64,000 nt of DNA from Mucilaginibacter rivuli (GCF_019391655.1 NZ_JAHXPQ010000005.1:186001-250000); one strand, 5' to 3'. Positions 8,285 through 17,689 are shown, counted from the first letter of the stretch. The notes: generated by a model from the sequence alone, not told the origin. Numbers and translations: made by a program.

Positions 8285-9183
8285 TGGCAGAAACAGGGCC
8301 AAAAAGCGAGCTGAATAAGAACCTCATCATCCTCCATTTTACGGTTTTTATATGGGGGTTTACAGGCATCCTTGGGCAGCTTATACACGTACATGCGGTG
8401 TACTTAGTGTGGTATAGGGTACTCATCGCCTTCGCTACTTTATTCTTGTATTTTAAGTTTAACCGTACCGCAATCAAGGTTGATAAAGGCACTTTTTTAC
8501 GATTATTTTTCACCGGCGCGCTTGTGGGCGGACATTGGATTTTGTTCTTCCAATCCATCAAGTCAGCAACAGTTTCGGTTACACTGGTATGCCTTTCATC
8601 GCTTACTTTGTTCACGGCCATATTCGAACCATTGCTGAGCAAAAAGAAAATATCAAAGCTCGAGATCATAGCAGGGTTATCCATCATCTGCGGCATTATA
8701 CTCATCTTCAAATTCGAAACTCAGTACACTATGGGTATCTTTTTAGGATTATTGAGCGCTTGTTTTGCCAGTCTTTTTTCTATCATCAACTCCAAACAAA
8801 TTAAAGAAAGAGAGGCCCCGGTCATTGCTTTTTACGAATTATCAGGCGCCTTATTCTGGATATCTTTATACATTTTAGCCACCGGTGGCTTTGATGAACA
8901 CATGAAACTGATACCTGCCGACATGGGCTATCTGCTCATTTTAGGTACAGTTTGCACCTCACTCGCCTACGTTGCAGGAGTATCAGTAATGAAAGAATTG
9001 TCGGCTTTCAGGGTAGCGCTCATCACCAATCTGGAGCCTGTATATGGCATCATCATGGCTTTCTTTTTCTTTGGCGACCTGGGTAAAATGACGGCTGGAT
9101 TTTGGGCCGGAGCGCTCATTATCCTGTCAACCATCTTCCTCTTCCCGGTTGTACAAACCCGCGTGGCTAACCGCCGCAAGTAA
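8284..9183 (+). CDS. EamA/DMT-superfamily transporter
   Basis: 299 residues whose ATG overlaps the LptF/G stop (TAATG). About ten hydrophobic helices form two repeated halves, as in EamA (RhaT/DMT) exporters. The second half begins near FETQYTMGIFLGLLSACF, and the protein ends in a basic tail. DMT transporters move small metabolites across the inner membrane; the substrate is not predictable. It completes the tgt-lptF/G-eamA run. Confidence 0.85.
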   Translation: MAETGPKSELNKNLIILHFTVFIWGFTGILGQLIHVHAVYLVWYRVLIAFATLFLYFKFNRTAIKVDKGTFLRLFFTGALVGGHWILFFQSIKSATVSVTLVCLSSLTLFTAIFEPLLSKKKISKLEIIAGLSIICGIILIFKFETQYTMGIFLGLLSACFASLFSIINSKQIKEREAPVIAFYELSGALFWISLYILATGGFDEHMKLIPADMGYLLILGTVCTSLAYVAGVSVMKELSAFRVALITNLEPVYGIIMAFFFFGDLGKMTAGFWAGALIILSTIFLFPVVQTRVANRRK

Positions 9184-9694
9184 CGGTCTGCTTCTTTTTT
9201 TACTATAATCACAAGCATCCCATCAGGGTAGGGGATAATTTTTTGTATACACCTCACGCATTTTAAAGCCCTCTAAGCAACGCTACATCCTAGTGGCACT
9301 TGTATACATTTTACAAAAAAAGATCAAATACAGGGCAAATTTAACCATCAGCTTAGTGTACCAAATACGGGTATTTTTACAATAGCATAACACGTACAAA
9401 AACCAGCCAAATTTCAAGATAATAAAGACAATATAGGTTTTAAATTAGCTTTACATTAAAAATATATAAATTTAAAATTCAGATAGTTATTAACATTAAC
9501 AAAAGTTATAATTAACATTAAGACCATTAACTTACAGAAGCAAAAACTAATAATTTTAGCACACGCTTAAAACCTATCAATATTTACTATATTATTAATT
9601 AATAATCAGACATTTATATCATGTTATTTTAACAAAAGCTATTTCGGCAAAAAAACAAGGCCATTAGTGTACTGAATTGGCAAAATTGAATTTC

Positions 9695-9829
9695 ATGAAA
9701 AAACAAGACATGCGAGCGCATGTTTTTAAATTGGAAAAAATGAGCGAAAAATCAATTTACATCGAAGGGATTTTCCGTGATAAAAATCAAACTGAAGGAG
9801 TGCATTTTTTCCCGCATCAAAATTTATAA
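9695..9829 (+). CDS. Possible small protein, 44 codons
   Basis: An ATG-to-TAA frame of 44 codons inside the AT-rich gap. It reads MKKQDMRAHVFKLEKMSEK and continues into a hydrophilic tail ending FFPHQNL. The residue mix is protein-like with charged residues spread through it, and no family is recognised. The start is followed at once by the 9709-9724 palindrome. It could equally be chance or part of a regulatory RNA. Confidence 0.25.
   Translation: MKKQDMRAHVFKLEKMSEKSIYIEGIFRDKNQTEGVHFFPHQNL
9709..9728 (+). repeat. Palindrome with following T-run
   Basis: ACATGCGAGCGCATGT is a perfect inverted repeat (7-bp arms around AG) followed by TTTT. It could be a small terminator hairpin with a GAGC loop or an operator. 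It overlaps the possible small ORF. Confidence 0.4.
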
Positions 9830-9947
9830 TAAAAATCCTCCCGTCCCCTTGCACAACAAACTCCACCCGCTTGAATAAAATTGGTAAATTGCCTTATTCA
9901 ATTTTTCAATAACGAAATTAACCCATCAAAAAAACCAACATAAAACC

Positions 9948-10247
9948 ATGCGTGTAAAAACTATTTTCCTGCTGGCCGTCGCCATCATCGTAACCGTACT
10001 CATTATGCAGAATAATGAGTCAGCAAAATTTAACATCCTCTTTTTTTCAGATGTGTATGTTTCCAAACTTTCGGTACTGCTGTTTGTTGCTGTGTCATGT
10101 TTTATAGCAGGCATAGTAATTGCCCAACCAAAAAAATACAAGATAGACACCAGTAATTACGAAGCCGATGAGAACGAAGAAGACGAGCAACCAAAACGCA
10201 ATACATCCAATACACTAAGCGACGAAGACCGCGACTACATAAACTAA
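9948..10247 (+). CDS. LapA-domain (DUF1049) small membrane protein
   Basis: 99 residues: two hydrophobic helices (about 4-21 and 38-60) separated by the NNESAKFNILFF segment typical of LapA/DUF1049. An acidic hydrophilic tail (EADENEEDEQ) follows. In E. coli LapA helps control LPS synthesis through LpxC turnover, but DUF1049 proteins are widespread and that role is not assumed. It lies 4 bp before the next gene, so the two are probably co-transcribed. Confidence 0.75.
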   Translation: MRVKTIFLLAVAIIVTVLIMQNNESAKFNILFFSDVYVSKLSVLLFVAVSCFIAGIVIAQPKKYKIDTSNYEADENEEDEQPKRNTSNTLSDEDRDYIN

Positions 10248-10251
10248 CACC

Positions 10252-11139
10252 ATGGAAAACAAAATTGGATTTATAGGCTTAGGAAACATGGGCATGCCGA
10301 TGGCTCAAAATTTAATAAAGGCAGGCTACCATCTGCAGGTTTACAACCGCACTGCCGGCAAGGCCAACGCGCTCGACCCGGCGTTTACCACCATTTGCAA
10401 AACACCCGCCGAAGCCGCTGCAAATGTGAAGCTCGTAGTCACCATGCTTTCTCAGGATGACATTTTAAAGGAAACTGTTTTGGGAGAGGATGGTGTATTG
10501 AAAACTTTACAACCCGGGGCCGTTCATATTTCAATGAGCACCATTGCGCCGGAGACATCGGAAGAACTTTCAATGCTGCATGAAGCTACGGGTAGCCACT
10601 ACATTGCCTCCCCCGTTTTTGGCCGGCCCGAAGCTGCCGCCGCGAAGAAATTATTTGTGTGTACATCCGGAAATGCGGAGGCTAAAAAATTAGCGCATCC
10701 AGTGCTCGAAGCGCTCGGCCAGAGCGTGCATGATTTTGGCGGGGCCGTTGGTGCAGCCAACGTTTTAAAAATTACCGGCAACTTTATGATCATCGCCTCG
10801 CTGGAGCTGATGGCCGAAGCATTCACCCTTGCCGAGAAGAGCGGACTTGACCGCGCCAGGGTAGCAGAGTTTTTTGGGGCAACAATTTTTAACGCGCCCA
10901 TCTATCAAAACTATGGTAAGCTCATTGCCAATAAAACTTACACGCCGGTTGGGTTCAAGGCAAAACTGGGTTTAAAAGATGCCCGCCTTGCCCTTAATTT
11001 ATCAGAACTGGCACAAGTTCCTATGCCGCTTGCCAAACTCGCTCACAAGCGCTTATTTGACGCCGTAGAAAAAGGCGACGGTGATAAAGACTGGGTGGAG
11101 GCGTTTGGTAAGGGAGTTAGTGAGGATGCGGGACTTTGA
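10252..11139 (+). CDS. NAD(P)-dependent oxidoreductase, 3-hydroxyisobutyrate dehydrogenase family
   Basis: 295 residues. The Rossmann motif GFIGLGNMGMPMAQNL occupies residues 5-20, followed by the family's VVTMLSQDD and ISMSTIAPE segments. The substrate-region GAVGAANVLKITGN (about 160-175) carries the conserved catalytic lysine. The family reduces or oxidises beta-hydroxyacids (3-hydroxyisobutyrate, tartronate semialdehyde, succinic semialdehyde/glyoxylate). The exact substrate is not clear. Confidence 0.85.
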   Translation: MENKIGFIGLGNMGMPMAQNLIKAGYHLQVYNRTAGKANALDPAFTTICKTPAEAAANVKLVVTMLSQDDILKETVLGEDGVLKTLQPGAVHISMSTIAPETSEELSMLHEATGSHYIASPVFGRPEAAAAKKLFVCTSGNAEAKKLAHPVLEALGQSVHDFGGAVGAANVLKITGNFMIIASLELMAEAFTLAEKSGLDRARVAEFFGATIFNAPIYQNYGKLIANKTYTPVGFKAKLGLKDARLALNLSELAQVPMPLAKLAHKRLFDAVEKGDGDKDWVEAFGKGVSEDAGL

Positions 11140-11146
11140 AAGAGTT

Positions 11147-11235
11147 TATGAGTTGAAAGTATAAAGTCGAAAGTAAAATACACGGCGAGAAAAAAAAACA
11201 AACTTTCTACTTTACACTTTTAACTTTCAACTAAA
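11147..11235. repeat. Imperfect inverted repeat after the oxidoreductase gene
   Basis: The left arm AGTTGAAAGTATAAAGTCG (near 11151) is roughly complementary to the right arm, which ends in AACTTTCAACT. The arms consist of repeated GAAAGT/ACTTTC units and surround an A-rich middle. It lies between convergent genes and may act as a bidirectional terminator or be an intergenic repeat. Confidence 0.5.
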
Positions 11236-11241
11236 ACTAAA

Positions 11242-12048
11242 TCACAACTCATAAAACACCTCGTTCTCCCCTTTCAAAAATTCAAGGTCGGGTTTAGCTT
11301 CAAATATCCCGAACACGGAAGCACCGCTCCCGCTCATGCAGGCATACAATGCGCCGGCCTGGTAGAGAGCGGCCTTAACTCCTCTTATTTCGGGGTGGGC
11401 TTTGAAGATGTGTTCCTCAAAATCATTTTTGATATGGTTGCGCCATTCTGCTATGGGAAGTTTGATGAGGTCTTTTAGCGATGCCTTTGCAAGCGCAGGT
11501 TTTACGCCGCGGTAAGCTTCGGCAGTTGATACATGAGTGGGCGGCATCACCAGCGCGAGGTGGTATCCCGACAGGTCGAGCGCTACCGGTTCAAACTCGT
11601 CGCCTTTGCCAAAGGCGTAGGTGGGTTTGCTTTCGATGAAGAAGGCGCAGTCGGCACCCAGTTGCCGGGCGTAGGCCATCATCTCATCAACACTTAAACC
11701 CAATTCAAATTTTTGATTGAGGATCTTGATGAAAAAACCAGCGTCAGCCGAGCCCCCTCCAAGCCCCGCGCCTATCGGGATGTGTTTGTGTAAATGGATA
11801 GCTACCGGCGGCATGTCATGATCCTGCTTCATCAGGTGGTAGGCCTTCACGCAAAGGTTATCCTCCACCCTGCCCGGTATGCCCAGCCCCGACGAGGCAA
11901 AACTTAATTCGTCGGCAACGATTACTTCGAGCACGTCGTTTAGTTTGATGGGGTAAAAGACAGTTCCGAGGTTATGATAACCATCTGGGCGGCGGGCGGT
12001 AATATTTAAACCGATATTGATCTTAGCGTTCGGAAAATTTATCATCAA
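11242..12048 (-). CDS. ispE: 4-diphosphocytidyl-2-C-methyl-D-erythritol kinase IspE
   Basis: 268 residues. It has the NAKINIGLNI start (about 7-16), RRPDGYHNL and the GHMP-kinase phosphate loop PIGAGLGGGSADAG (about 91-104). A later glycine-rich CMSGSGASVFG segment lies near 237. IspE phosphorylates CDP-methylerythritol with ATP in the non-mevalonate isoprenoid pathway. Two adjacent methionines leave the start open by one codon. It is convergent with the oxidoreductase gene. Confidence 0.93.
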   Translation of the reverse strand: MMINFPNAKINIGLNITARRPDGYHNLGTVFYPIKLNDVLEVIVADELSFASSGLGIPGRVEDNLCVKAYHLMKQDHDMPPVAIHLHKHIPIGAGLGGGSADAGFFIKILNQKFELGLSVDEMMAYARQLGADCAFFIESKPTYAFGKGDEFEPVALDLSGYHLALVMPPTHVSTAEAYRGVKPALAKASLKDLIKLPIAEWRNHIKNDFEEHIFKAHPEIRGVKAALYQAGALYACMSGSGASVFGIFEAKPDLEFLKGENEVFYEL

Positions 12049-12122
12049 GTATCATCAACACGGACCTTAGTTTTGCACATCCGTAGGATAACAAAGTTAG
12101 ATTTTTTTAATTTGCAATGGAA

Positions 12123-12187
12123 CGTCATTGCGTCATTTGTCATTAGGTCATTGTTTTTTTAGCGAGCGGCCAATGACTTAATGCCCC
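12123..12187. repeat. GTCATT-rich intergenic repeat
   Basis: Several GTCATT units (GTCATTGCGTCATT, GTCATTAGGTCATTG) are followed at 12171 by the inverted form CAATGACTTAATG. A related cluster lies at 23489-23520 after accD. The inverted arrangement could form a hairpin just before thyA. Confidence 0.5.
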
Positions 12188-12209
12188 AATGCTTAATGCC
12201 TCAACAAAA

Positions 12210-13031
12210 ATGAAACAATACCAAGACCTGATGCGCCATGTGCTGGAGAACGGCGCCCAAAAACACGACCGTACCGGAACCGGAACCATCAGCGTATTTG
12301 GTTACCAGATGCGTTTTAACCTGCAGGAAGGTTTCCCGCTGGTGACCACGAAGAAGCTGCACCTTAAATCCATCATACACGAGCTCATCTGGTTTTTAAG
12401 CGGCGATACCAATATCAGCTATTTGAAAGAGAACGGCGTTCGTATTTGGGATGAGTGGGCCGATGCCGATGGCAACCTTGGCCCTGTATACGGTTATCAA
12501 TGGCGCAGCTGGCCAAAACCCGATGGCGGGCACATCGACCAGATAAGCCAGGTGGTAAAAACGCTGAAGAACAACCCCGACTCGCGCCGCATTATGGTTT
12601 CGGCCTGGAACGTTGCCGATGTTGACCAAATGGCGTTGCCGCCTTGCCATAGCCTGTTCCAGTTTTATGTGCAGCCCGCAGATCCCGCCAAAGGGGAAAC
12701 CAAAGGAAAACTAAGCTGCCAGTTATACCAACGTAGTGCGGATATCTTTTTGGGTGTGCCATTCAACATCGCATCGTATGCGCTGCTCACCATGATGATG
12801 GCGCAGGTATGCGACCTGGACTATGGCGATTTCATCCACACCTTTGGCGATGCCCATTTATACAACAATCATATCGAGCAAACGCATTTGCAACTGAGTC
12901 GTGAACCGAGGGCTTTACCTGTGATGAAGATCAACCCGGATGTGAAAGATATTTTTGGATTTAAGTTTGAGGATTTCACTCTCGAAAACTATGACCCACA
13001 TCCGCATATCAAAGGAGCAGTGGCGGTATAA
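12210..13031 (+). CDS. thyA: Thymidylate synthase ThyA
   Basis: 273 residues from the ATG at 12210 ([15 protein letters not shown]), which matches the usual family N-terminus better than the in-frame ATG at 12189. ThyA converts dUMP to dTMP using methylene-tetrahydrofolate. The catalytic cysteine is C146 in [17 protein letters not shown] (21-26), RRIMVSAWN and the [13 protein letters not shown] segment are all present. It precedes folA, which regenerates the dihydrofolate it produces. Confidence 0.97.
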   Translation: MKQYQDLMRHVLENGAQKHDRTGTGTISVFGYQMRFNLQEGFPLVTTKKLHLKSIIHELIWFLSGDTNISYLKENGVRIWDEWADADGNLGPVYGYQWRSWPKPDGGHIDQISQVVKTLKNNPDSRRIMVSAWNVADVDQMALPPCHSLFQFYVQPADPAKGETKGKLSCQLYQRSADIFLGVPFNIASYALLTMMMAQVCDLDYGDFIHTFGDAHLYNNHIEQTHLQLSREPRALPVMKINPDVKDIFGFKFEDFTLENYDPHPHIKGAVAV

Positions 13032-13035
13032 AAAC

Positions 13036-13055
13036 GCGTCATTGCGCGGAACGAA
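13036..13055 (+). repeat. Partial REP-like element between thyA and folA
   Basis: GCGTCATTGCGCGGAACGAA matches the first half of the larger REP-like palindromes at 17633 and 43257, with small differences. It starts a few bases after the thyA stop. It appears to be a fragment without its inverted partner. Confidence 0.5.
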
Positions 13056-13072
13056 ATGAACCCGATATCTAA

Positions 13073-13561
13073 ATGAAACCAACAATAACAATTGTAGTAG
13101 CGATAAGCAGTAATTACGCCATCGGAAAAGGCAACCAGTTACTTTGGCACCTGCCTAAAGACTTAAAGCACTTTAAGGACATCACCGCAGGCGGCACCAT
13201 TATTATGGGACGCAAAACTTACGACTCTGTTGGGCGCCCTTTGCCTAAACGCAGAAATATCGTAGTAACGAGGCAGGATATAGTGATTGAGGGTTGCGAG
13301 GTGGTAAAGTCTATTGAAGCAGCCATTGCACTTTGCAAAACTGAGGATGAGGTATTTATTGTTGGCGGGGCCGAAATTTACAGGCAGGCCATGCACCTTA
13401 CCGATCGTATTTATCTCACCATTGTTCACCACAGTTTTGAGGCTGATACATTTTTTCCCGAAATTGACTACCGTGAGTGGAAAGAGACTACCCGCGAGGA
13501 CCACCAAACCGATGAAAAACACGCCTTTAGCTATTCATTTATCACGCTGGAAAGGCCTTAA
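13073..13561 (+). CDS. folA: Dihydrofolate reductase
   Basis: 162 residues of normal DHFR length. The N-terminal block has AISSNYAIGKGNQLLWHLPKD (residues about 10-30), with the conserved acidic residue in LPKD. GRKTYDSVGRPLPKRRNIVV (about 46-66) and VGGAEIY (about 97-103, NADPH site) follow. It reduces dihydrofolate to tetrahydrofolate with NADPH. The position 41 bp after thyA suggests one operon. Confidence 0.96.
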   Translation: MKPTITIVVAISSNYAIGKGNQLLWHLPKDLKHFKDITAGGTIIMGRKTYDSVGRPLPKRRNIVVTRQDIVIEGCEVVKSIEAAIALCKTEDEVFIVGGAEIYRQAMHLTDRIYLTIVHHSFEADTFFPEIDYREWKETTREDHQTDEKHAFSYSFITLERP

Positions 13562-13614
13562 ACGCATAATCTTTTATTTTGTGTGAATTAAAAATTCGTT
13601 TTCCGAAATTTTAT

Positions 13615-13622
13615 TAGATTTG
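13615..13622 (+). promoter_or_regulatory. Putative -7 promoter box for secDF
   Basis: TAGATTTG matches TAnnTTTG and lies 53 bp before the secDF ATG, a usual distance. No matching TTTG -33 element at 19 bp was found. Confidence 0.35.
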
Positions 13623-13675
13623 CCGTCTTGTTAAAAAAGCTTATAGACTTATTAATTATACATTTTTGATTTACA

Positions 13676-16669
13676 ATGCAAGGTAAAGGAGTTATTAAAT
13701 TTTTCGCCATTCTACTGGCAATAGTGTGTCTGTACCAGCTCTCGTTTACGTGGGTTGCCCGGAAAGTGGAAGGCGATGCCGCTGAATACGCTAAACGTTT
13801 CAAACCTGAGGACAGGTTGATTAAAGAGAAGGCCTATTTGGATTCGATGGACACACAACCTGTGTACCCGATATTGAAATGGAACTATCAATACGTTAAA
13901 ACCAAGCAATTGGCTTTAGGTTTGGATTTAAAGGGTGGTATGGATGTTACCATGCAGGTATCGCTTGCCGAGTTGGTAAAGTCGTTATCTGACAATAACA
14001 ACGATGCTGCTTTTAACAAAGCCATATCTAACGCTAACGTGCTGGCTAAAACCAGCAGTGCCGATTATATTACCCTGTTTGTACAGGAATATGAAAAATT
14101 AGCACCTAACGGTAAACTTGCCGCTATTTTCTCAACAAAAGAAAACCAGGAGCACATCAAATTCAGCGCGAGCAACAGCGAGGTTAAGGCTTATTTGCAA
14201 GAGCAGGCCAATGTAGCCGTTGGTCAGGCTAAAACGGTTTTAAATACCCGTATAGATCAGTTTGGTGTAATACAACCAAATATACAGTTGCAACAAGGCA
14301 ACCGTATCCTTATCGAGTTGCCAGGTGTTTCTGATCGCGAACGTGTACGTAACCTGTTACAGGGATCGGCAAACCTTGAGTTTTACGAAACTTTTGAGAA
14401 CAGTGAAATTTATCCTGCTTTAGAAAGCCTGGATAAAATATTAGCTGCTAAAGCTAAAACAGCAAAAAAAGATGATACCACTAAAGTAGCAGCAACTGTT
14501 GCAACACCGGCAACACCCGCCGCAGGTAAAACCGATACCGGTAAAACATCGTTATTAAGCAAAGTACAAAAAAGCACAGGCGCTGATACCGGTGGCTTAA
14601 GCAAAAAGAACGCCCTGGCTAATACAAGTCCGTTGTTCTCGTTAATGCAACCAAACGTTCAGCGCGATCCGTCAACCGGCCAGGCTGGTTTAGCTCCGGG
14701 CCCTGTTGTTGGCGAGGCTGCTCAAAAAGATACGGCTAAAATAAACGCGATGCTGCATAGCCCCGAGGCTTTATCAGTACTACCACGTAACGCAAAATTA
14801 TTATGGGATGTAAAACCTTACGGAACATCTAAAATATTCGCTTTGTATGCCATGCGCTTATCAGGTGCCAATAACGGCCCTGCCCTTTCAGGCGATGTAA
14901 TATCAGACGCGCGCCCAAGCAGTGATCAAACCGGCAACCCTGAGGTTGTAATGGTAATGAACTCGGACGGTGCCGAAAAATGGAGAAAGATCACCGCTGC
15001 AGCGGCATCTAAAGATTTGAAAAGGTGTATCGCTATTGTTTTGGATGATAATGTTTACTCAGCACCACGTGTATCCAACGAAATTGCCGGTGGTATATCA
15101 TCTATCAGCGGAAGCTTTACCGTTGAGGCCACACGCGATTTGGCCAACATATTAAAATCGGGCCGCTTAAAAGCGCCAGCACACATCGTTGCCGAAGAGG
15201 TAGTGGGTGCATCATTAGGCCAGGAAGCGATCAACGCGGGTTTACTATCGTGCGTTGTTGGTTTTGTTGTGGTACTGCTGTTTATGATAGCTTACTACAA
15301 CCGTGCAGGTACAGTAGCTAACGTTGCTGTATTAGTTAACGTATTCTTTTTGATGGGTGTGTTAACCAGCTTAAACGCGGTATTAACCTTACCGGGTATA
15401 GCAGGTATCGTATTAACATTGGGTATGGCGGTTGATGCCAACGTATTGATATATGAGCGTATCCGCGAGGAGCTGGCGCAGGGAAAATCAATGCGCATTG
15501 CCTTAACTGATGGTTTTAAAAATGCATTATCATCAATCTTAGATTCAAACATCAGTACTTTCTTAACAGGTGCTATATTATATGTATTTGGTTCGGGCCC
15601 TATCCGTGGTTTCGCCACTACATTGATGATCGGTATCGTAACTTCATTGTTCTGTTCAATTTTGATCTCGCGATTAATATTCGAAGCGATGTTATCGAAA
15701 AATAAAGACAAGGTGATCAAGTTTTCTAACCCATGGAGTTCACATACCTTTAAAAATGCAAATTTTGCTTTTGTTAAAAACCGTTTTAAATTCTACACCT
15801 TCTCAGGTTTATTTATACTGGCAGGTTTAATATCTATGGGTGTTCGCGGTTTTAACTACGGTGTTGATTTTAAAGGTGGCCGTACTTATTTGGTACGTTA
15901 CGAAAATAAAATTACAGCCGAAGATATCCGCTCTGCAGTTGTACCAACCCTGAACAAAGAGACCGAAGTAAAAACTTATGGTACCGATGGTAACCAGGTG
16001 CGTATTACAACTACCTTTATGATAGATGAGAATGCTCCAACTACAGATGCGACAGTAGAAACCCAATTGCGTAAAGGTTTAGTAGCAGTACCGGGTAAAT
16101 ACACTATCATGAGCTCGCAAAAAGTTGAGCCTACCATAGCAAGCGATTTAAAGCTGAAAGCTTTTTACTCAGTAATATTCGCTATCGCGATCATATCATT
16201 ATACATCCTTATCCGTTTCCGCAAATGGCAGTTCAGTTTGGGTGCTATTGTGGCAACAGCCCACGATGCTTTAATGGTACTATCGTTCTTCTCGATATTT
16301 AAAGATGTGCTACCATTCTCGTTAGATATTGACCAGGCCTTTATAGCCGCGATACTGACCGTTATTGGTTACTCTATCAATGATACCGTGGTAGTGTTCG
16401 ATAGGATACGTGAGTTCCTTGAATTACACCATGCTAAAACTGATGACCCTAAAGAAGTAATTAACCACGCTATTAACAGTACATTAAGCCGTACCATTAT
16501 TACCGCTTTAACCGTATTGTTCGTGTTGATCGTGTTATTCATCTTCGGTGGCGATGTTATCCGCGGCTTCTCGTTCGCGTTATTGATCGGTGTGTGCTTC
16601 GGTACTTACTCATCAATCTGCGTGGCTACACCGGTTATTGTTGACTTTGGTAAAAAAGATCTGCGCTAA
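13676..16669 (+). CDS. secDF: Fused protein-export membrane protein SecDF
   Basis: 997 residues joining SecD and SecF in one chain, as is common in Bacteroidota. SecD motifs include LGLDLKGGMDVTM (81-93), the P1 region with NTRIDQFGVIQPNIQLQ, and a six-helix membrane block with GMAVDANVLIYERIREEL. The SecF half has YGVDFKGGRTYLVRY and the VVFDRIREF block. SecDF uses the proton gradient to pull proteins through SecYEG on the periplasmic side. A lysine/alanine/threonine-rich stretch at about 255-335 interrupts SecD and looks like a disordered insert. A strong terminator follows. Confidence 0.96.
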   Translation: MQGKGVIKFFAILLAIVCLYQLSFTWVARKVEGDAAEYAKRFKPEDRLIKEKAYLDSMDTQPVYPILKWNYQYVKTKQLALGLDLKGGMDVTMQVSLAELVKSLSDNNNDAAFNKAISNANVLAKTSSADYITLFVQEYEKLAPNGKLAAIFSTKENQEHIKFSASNSEVKAYLQEQANVAVGQAKTVLNTRIDQFGVIQPNIQLQQGNRILIELPGVSDRERVRNLLQGSANLEFYETFENSEIYPALESLDKILAAKAKTAKKDDTTKVAATVATPATPAAGKTDTGKTSLLSKVQKSTGADTGGLSKKNALANTSPLFSLMQPNVQRDPSTGQAGLAPGPVVGEAAQKDTAKINAMLHSPEALSVLPRNAKLLWDVKPYGTSKIFALYAMRLSGANNGPALSGDVISDARPSSDQTGNPEVVMVMNSDGAEKWRKITAAAASKDLKRCIAIVLDDNVYSAPRVSNEIAGGISSISGSFTVEATRDLANILKSGRLKAPAHIVAEEVVGASLGQEAINAGLLSCVVGFVVVLLFMIAYYNRAGTVANVAVLVNVFFLMGVLTSLNAVLTLPGIAGIVLTLGMAVDANVLIYERIREELAQGKSMRIALTDGFKNALSSILDSNISTFLTGAILYVFGSGPIRGFATTLMIGIVTSLFCSILISRLIFEAMLSKNKDKVIKFSNPWSSHTFKNANFAFVKNRFKFYTFSGLFILAGLISMGVRGFNYGVDFKGGRTYLVRYENKITAEDIRSAVVPTLNKETEVKTYGTDGNQVRITTTFMIDENAPTTDATVETQLRKGLVAVPGKYTIMSSQKVEPTIASDLKLKAFYSVIFAIAIISLYILIRFRKWQFSLGAIVATAHDALMVLSFFSIFKDVLPFSLDIDQAFIAAILTVIGYSINDTVVVFDRIREFLELHHAKTDDPKEVINHAINSTLSRTIITALTVLFVLIVLFIFGGDVIRGFSFALLIGVCFGTYSSICVATPVIVDFGKKDLR

Positions 16670-16691
16670 GTATATCTCGATATGATATTCA

Positions 16692-16721
16692 GGCTCCCCG
16701 GCATACCGGGGAGCCTTTTTT
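16692..16721 (+). terminator. Rho-independent terminator after secDF
   Basis: Perfect 10-bp arms GGCTCCCCGG and CCGGGGAGCC enclose a CATA loop and are followed by TTTTTTG. It is the strongest terminator in the window. Confidence 0.95.
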
Positions 16722-16754
16722 GTTTTTAAATCTAATAGCTGTAAGTTTGAAGTA

Positions 16755-17621
16755 ATGACAGGCCTATCTCCCATAAAAATAACCGAATGCCCCCGTGATG
16801 CCATGCAGGGTCTGCATGATTTTGTACCGACGGAAATAAAAGCCGCCTACATTAACCTGTTGCTGCAGGTAGGTTTTGATACGATTGACTTTGGCAGTTT
16901 TGTATCCGCGAAAGCCATACCCCAAATGCAGGATACGGCAGAGGTTTTAGCCCGACTGGATATGGGCAATAGCAAATCTAAACTATTGGCCATTATAGCC
17001 AACCTACGCGGCGCCGAAGATGCTGTAAAGTTTGATGAGATCACTTATTTGGGTTTTCCATTCTCCATATCCGAAACCTTTCAGCAACGCAATACAAATT
17101 CAAGCATAGCGGCTTCATTTGATACTGTGAAGCGGATACATGAGCTTTGCGGGCGACACAATAAGCAATTGCGCATTTACCTGTCCATGGCGTTTGGTAA
17201 CCCTTACGGGGATGATTGGAACGCGGAAATAGTAGAAAGTTGGGCGGAGAAAATGACAGATGAAGGAATTGGCATCTTGATGCTATCGGATACAACCGGT
17301 GTTTCCACACCCGAAAACATTGGTTATTTATACAGGCATTTGTCTATACACTTCCCGGAAACGGAATTTGGCGTACACCTGCATTCCACACCACAAACCA
17401 GTATCCGAAAAATTAAAGCGGCTTATGTAAGCGGTTGCACTAATTTTGACAGCGCATTAAAAGGTTACGGCGGTTGCCCCATGGCGGCTGATGACCTGAC
17501 AGGCAACATCGCTACGGAAACCCTGATAAGTTATTTACAGAAGGAACAACGGGTTGAGTTAAACCTTGATATGAATAAATGGGCTGAAGCTATGGAGTTT
17601 TCGGAGCAAATCTTTCGCTAA
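16755..17621 (+). CDS. Hydroxymethylglutaryl-CoA lyase
   Basis: 288 residues of an HMGL-like TIM barrel. ITECPRDAMQG (about 9-19) carries the metal and substrate residues. FGSFVSAKAIPQMQDT matches the family's FVSPKxxPQMAD signature. FGVHLHSTPQ gives the metal-binding histidines, and the glycine loop with the active-site cysteine is GYGGCPMA near 235. The enzyme splits HMG-CoA into acetoacetate and acetyl-CoA at the end of leucine breakdown. Other leucine-pathway genes are not adjacent, but a CoA-transferase A subunit that could act on acetoacetate lies at 56.8 kb. Confidence 0.9.
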   Translation: MTGLSPIKITECPRDAMQGLHDFVPTEIKAAYINLLLQVGFDTIDFGSFVSAKAIPQMQDTAEVLARLDMGNSKSKLLAIIANLRGAEDAVKFDEITYLGFPFSISETFQQRNTNSSIAASFDTVKRIHELCGRHNKQLRIYLSMAFGNPYGDDWNAEIVESWAEKMTDEGIGILMLSDTTGVSTPENIGYLYRHLSIHFPETEFGVHLHSTPQTSIRKIKAAYVSGCTNFDSALKGYGGCPMAADDLTGNIATETLISYLQKEQRVELNLDMNKWAEAMEFSEQIFR

Positions 17622-17632
17622 TAATATCCAGC

Positions 17633-17660
17633 GCGTCATTGCGAGGCACGAAGCAATCCT
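17633..17660. repeat. REP-like element, half copy
   Basis: GCGTCATTGCGAGGCACGAAGC followed by AATCCT is nearly identical to the arms of the palindromic element at 43257-43350. It lies between the convergent HMG-CoA lyase and GNAT genes. The flanking CTAAACT also matches the 43-kb copy, which supports common origin. Confidence 0.65.
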
Positions 17661-17689
17661 AAACTATGCATCTGCGCCATTCTTAGGCG

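Larger units (their letters stand above)
9184..9947. other. 764-bp AT-rich intergenic region
   Basis: No gene of normal size is present. The DNA is strongly AT-rich, especially 9400-9640. It holds a palindrome at 9709-9724 and a possible 44-codon ORF (separate entries). No convincing terminator follows the EamA gene. I recognise no known RNA gene here. Confidence 0.6.

Noticed and set aside
8226-8711. 161-codon minus-strand open frame
   Set aside because: It lies antisense to the LptF/G and EamA genes, which have clear families; the translation has no recognisable motif.
12189-12209. Upstream in-frame ATG for thyA
   Set aside because: The extra seven residues are not part of the family, and the ATG falls in an intergenic repeat; MKQYQDLM at 12210 matches known starts.
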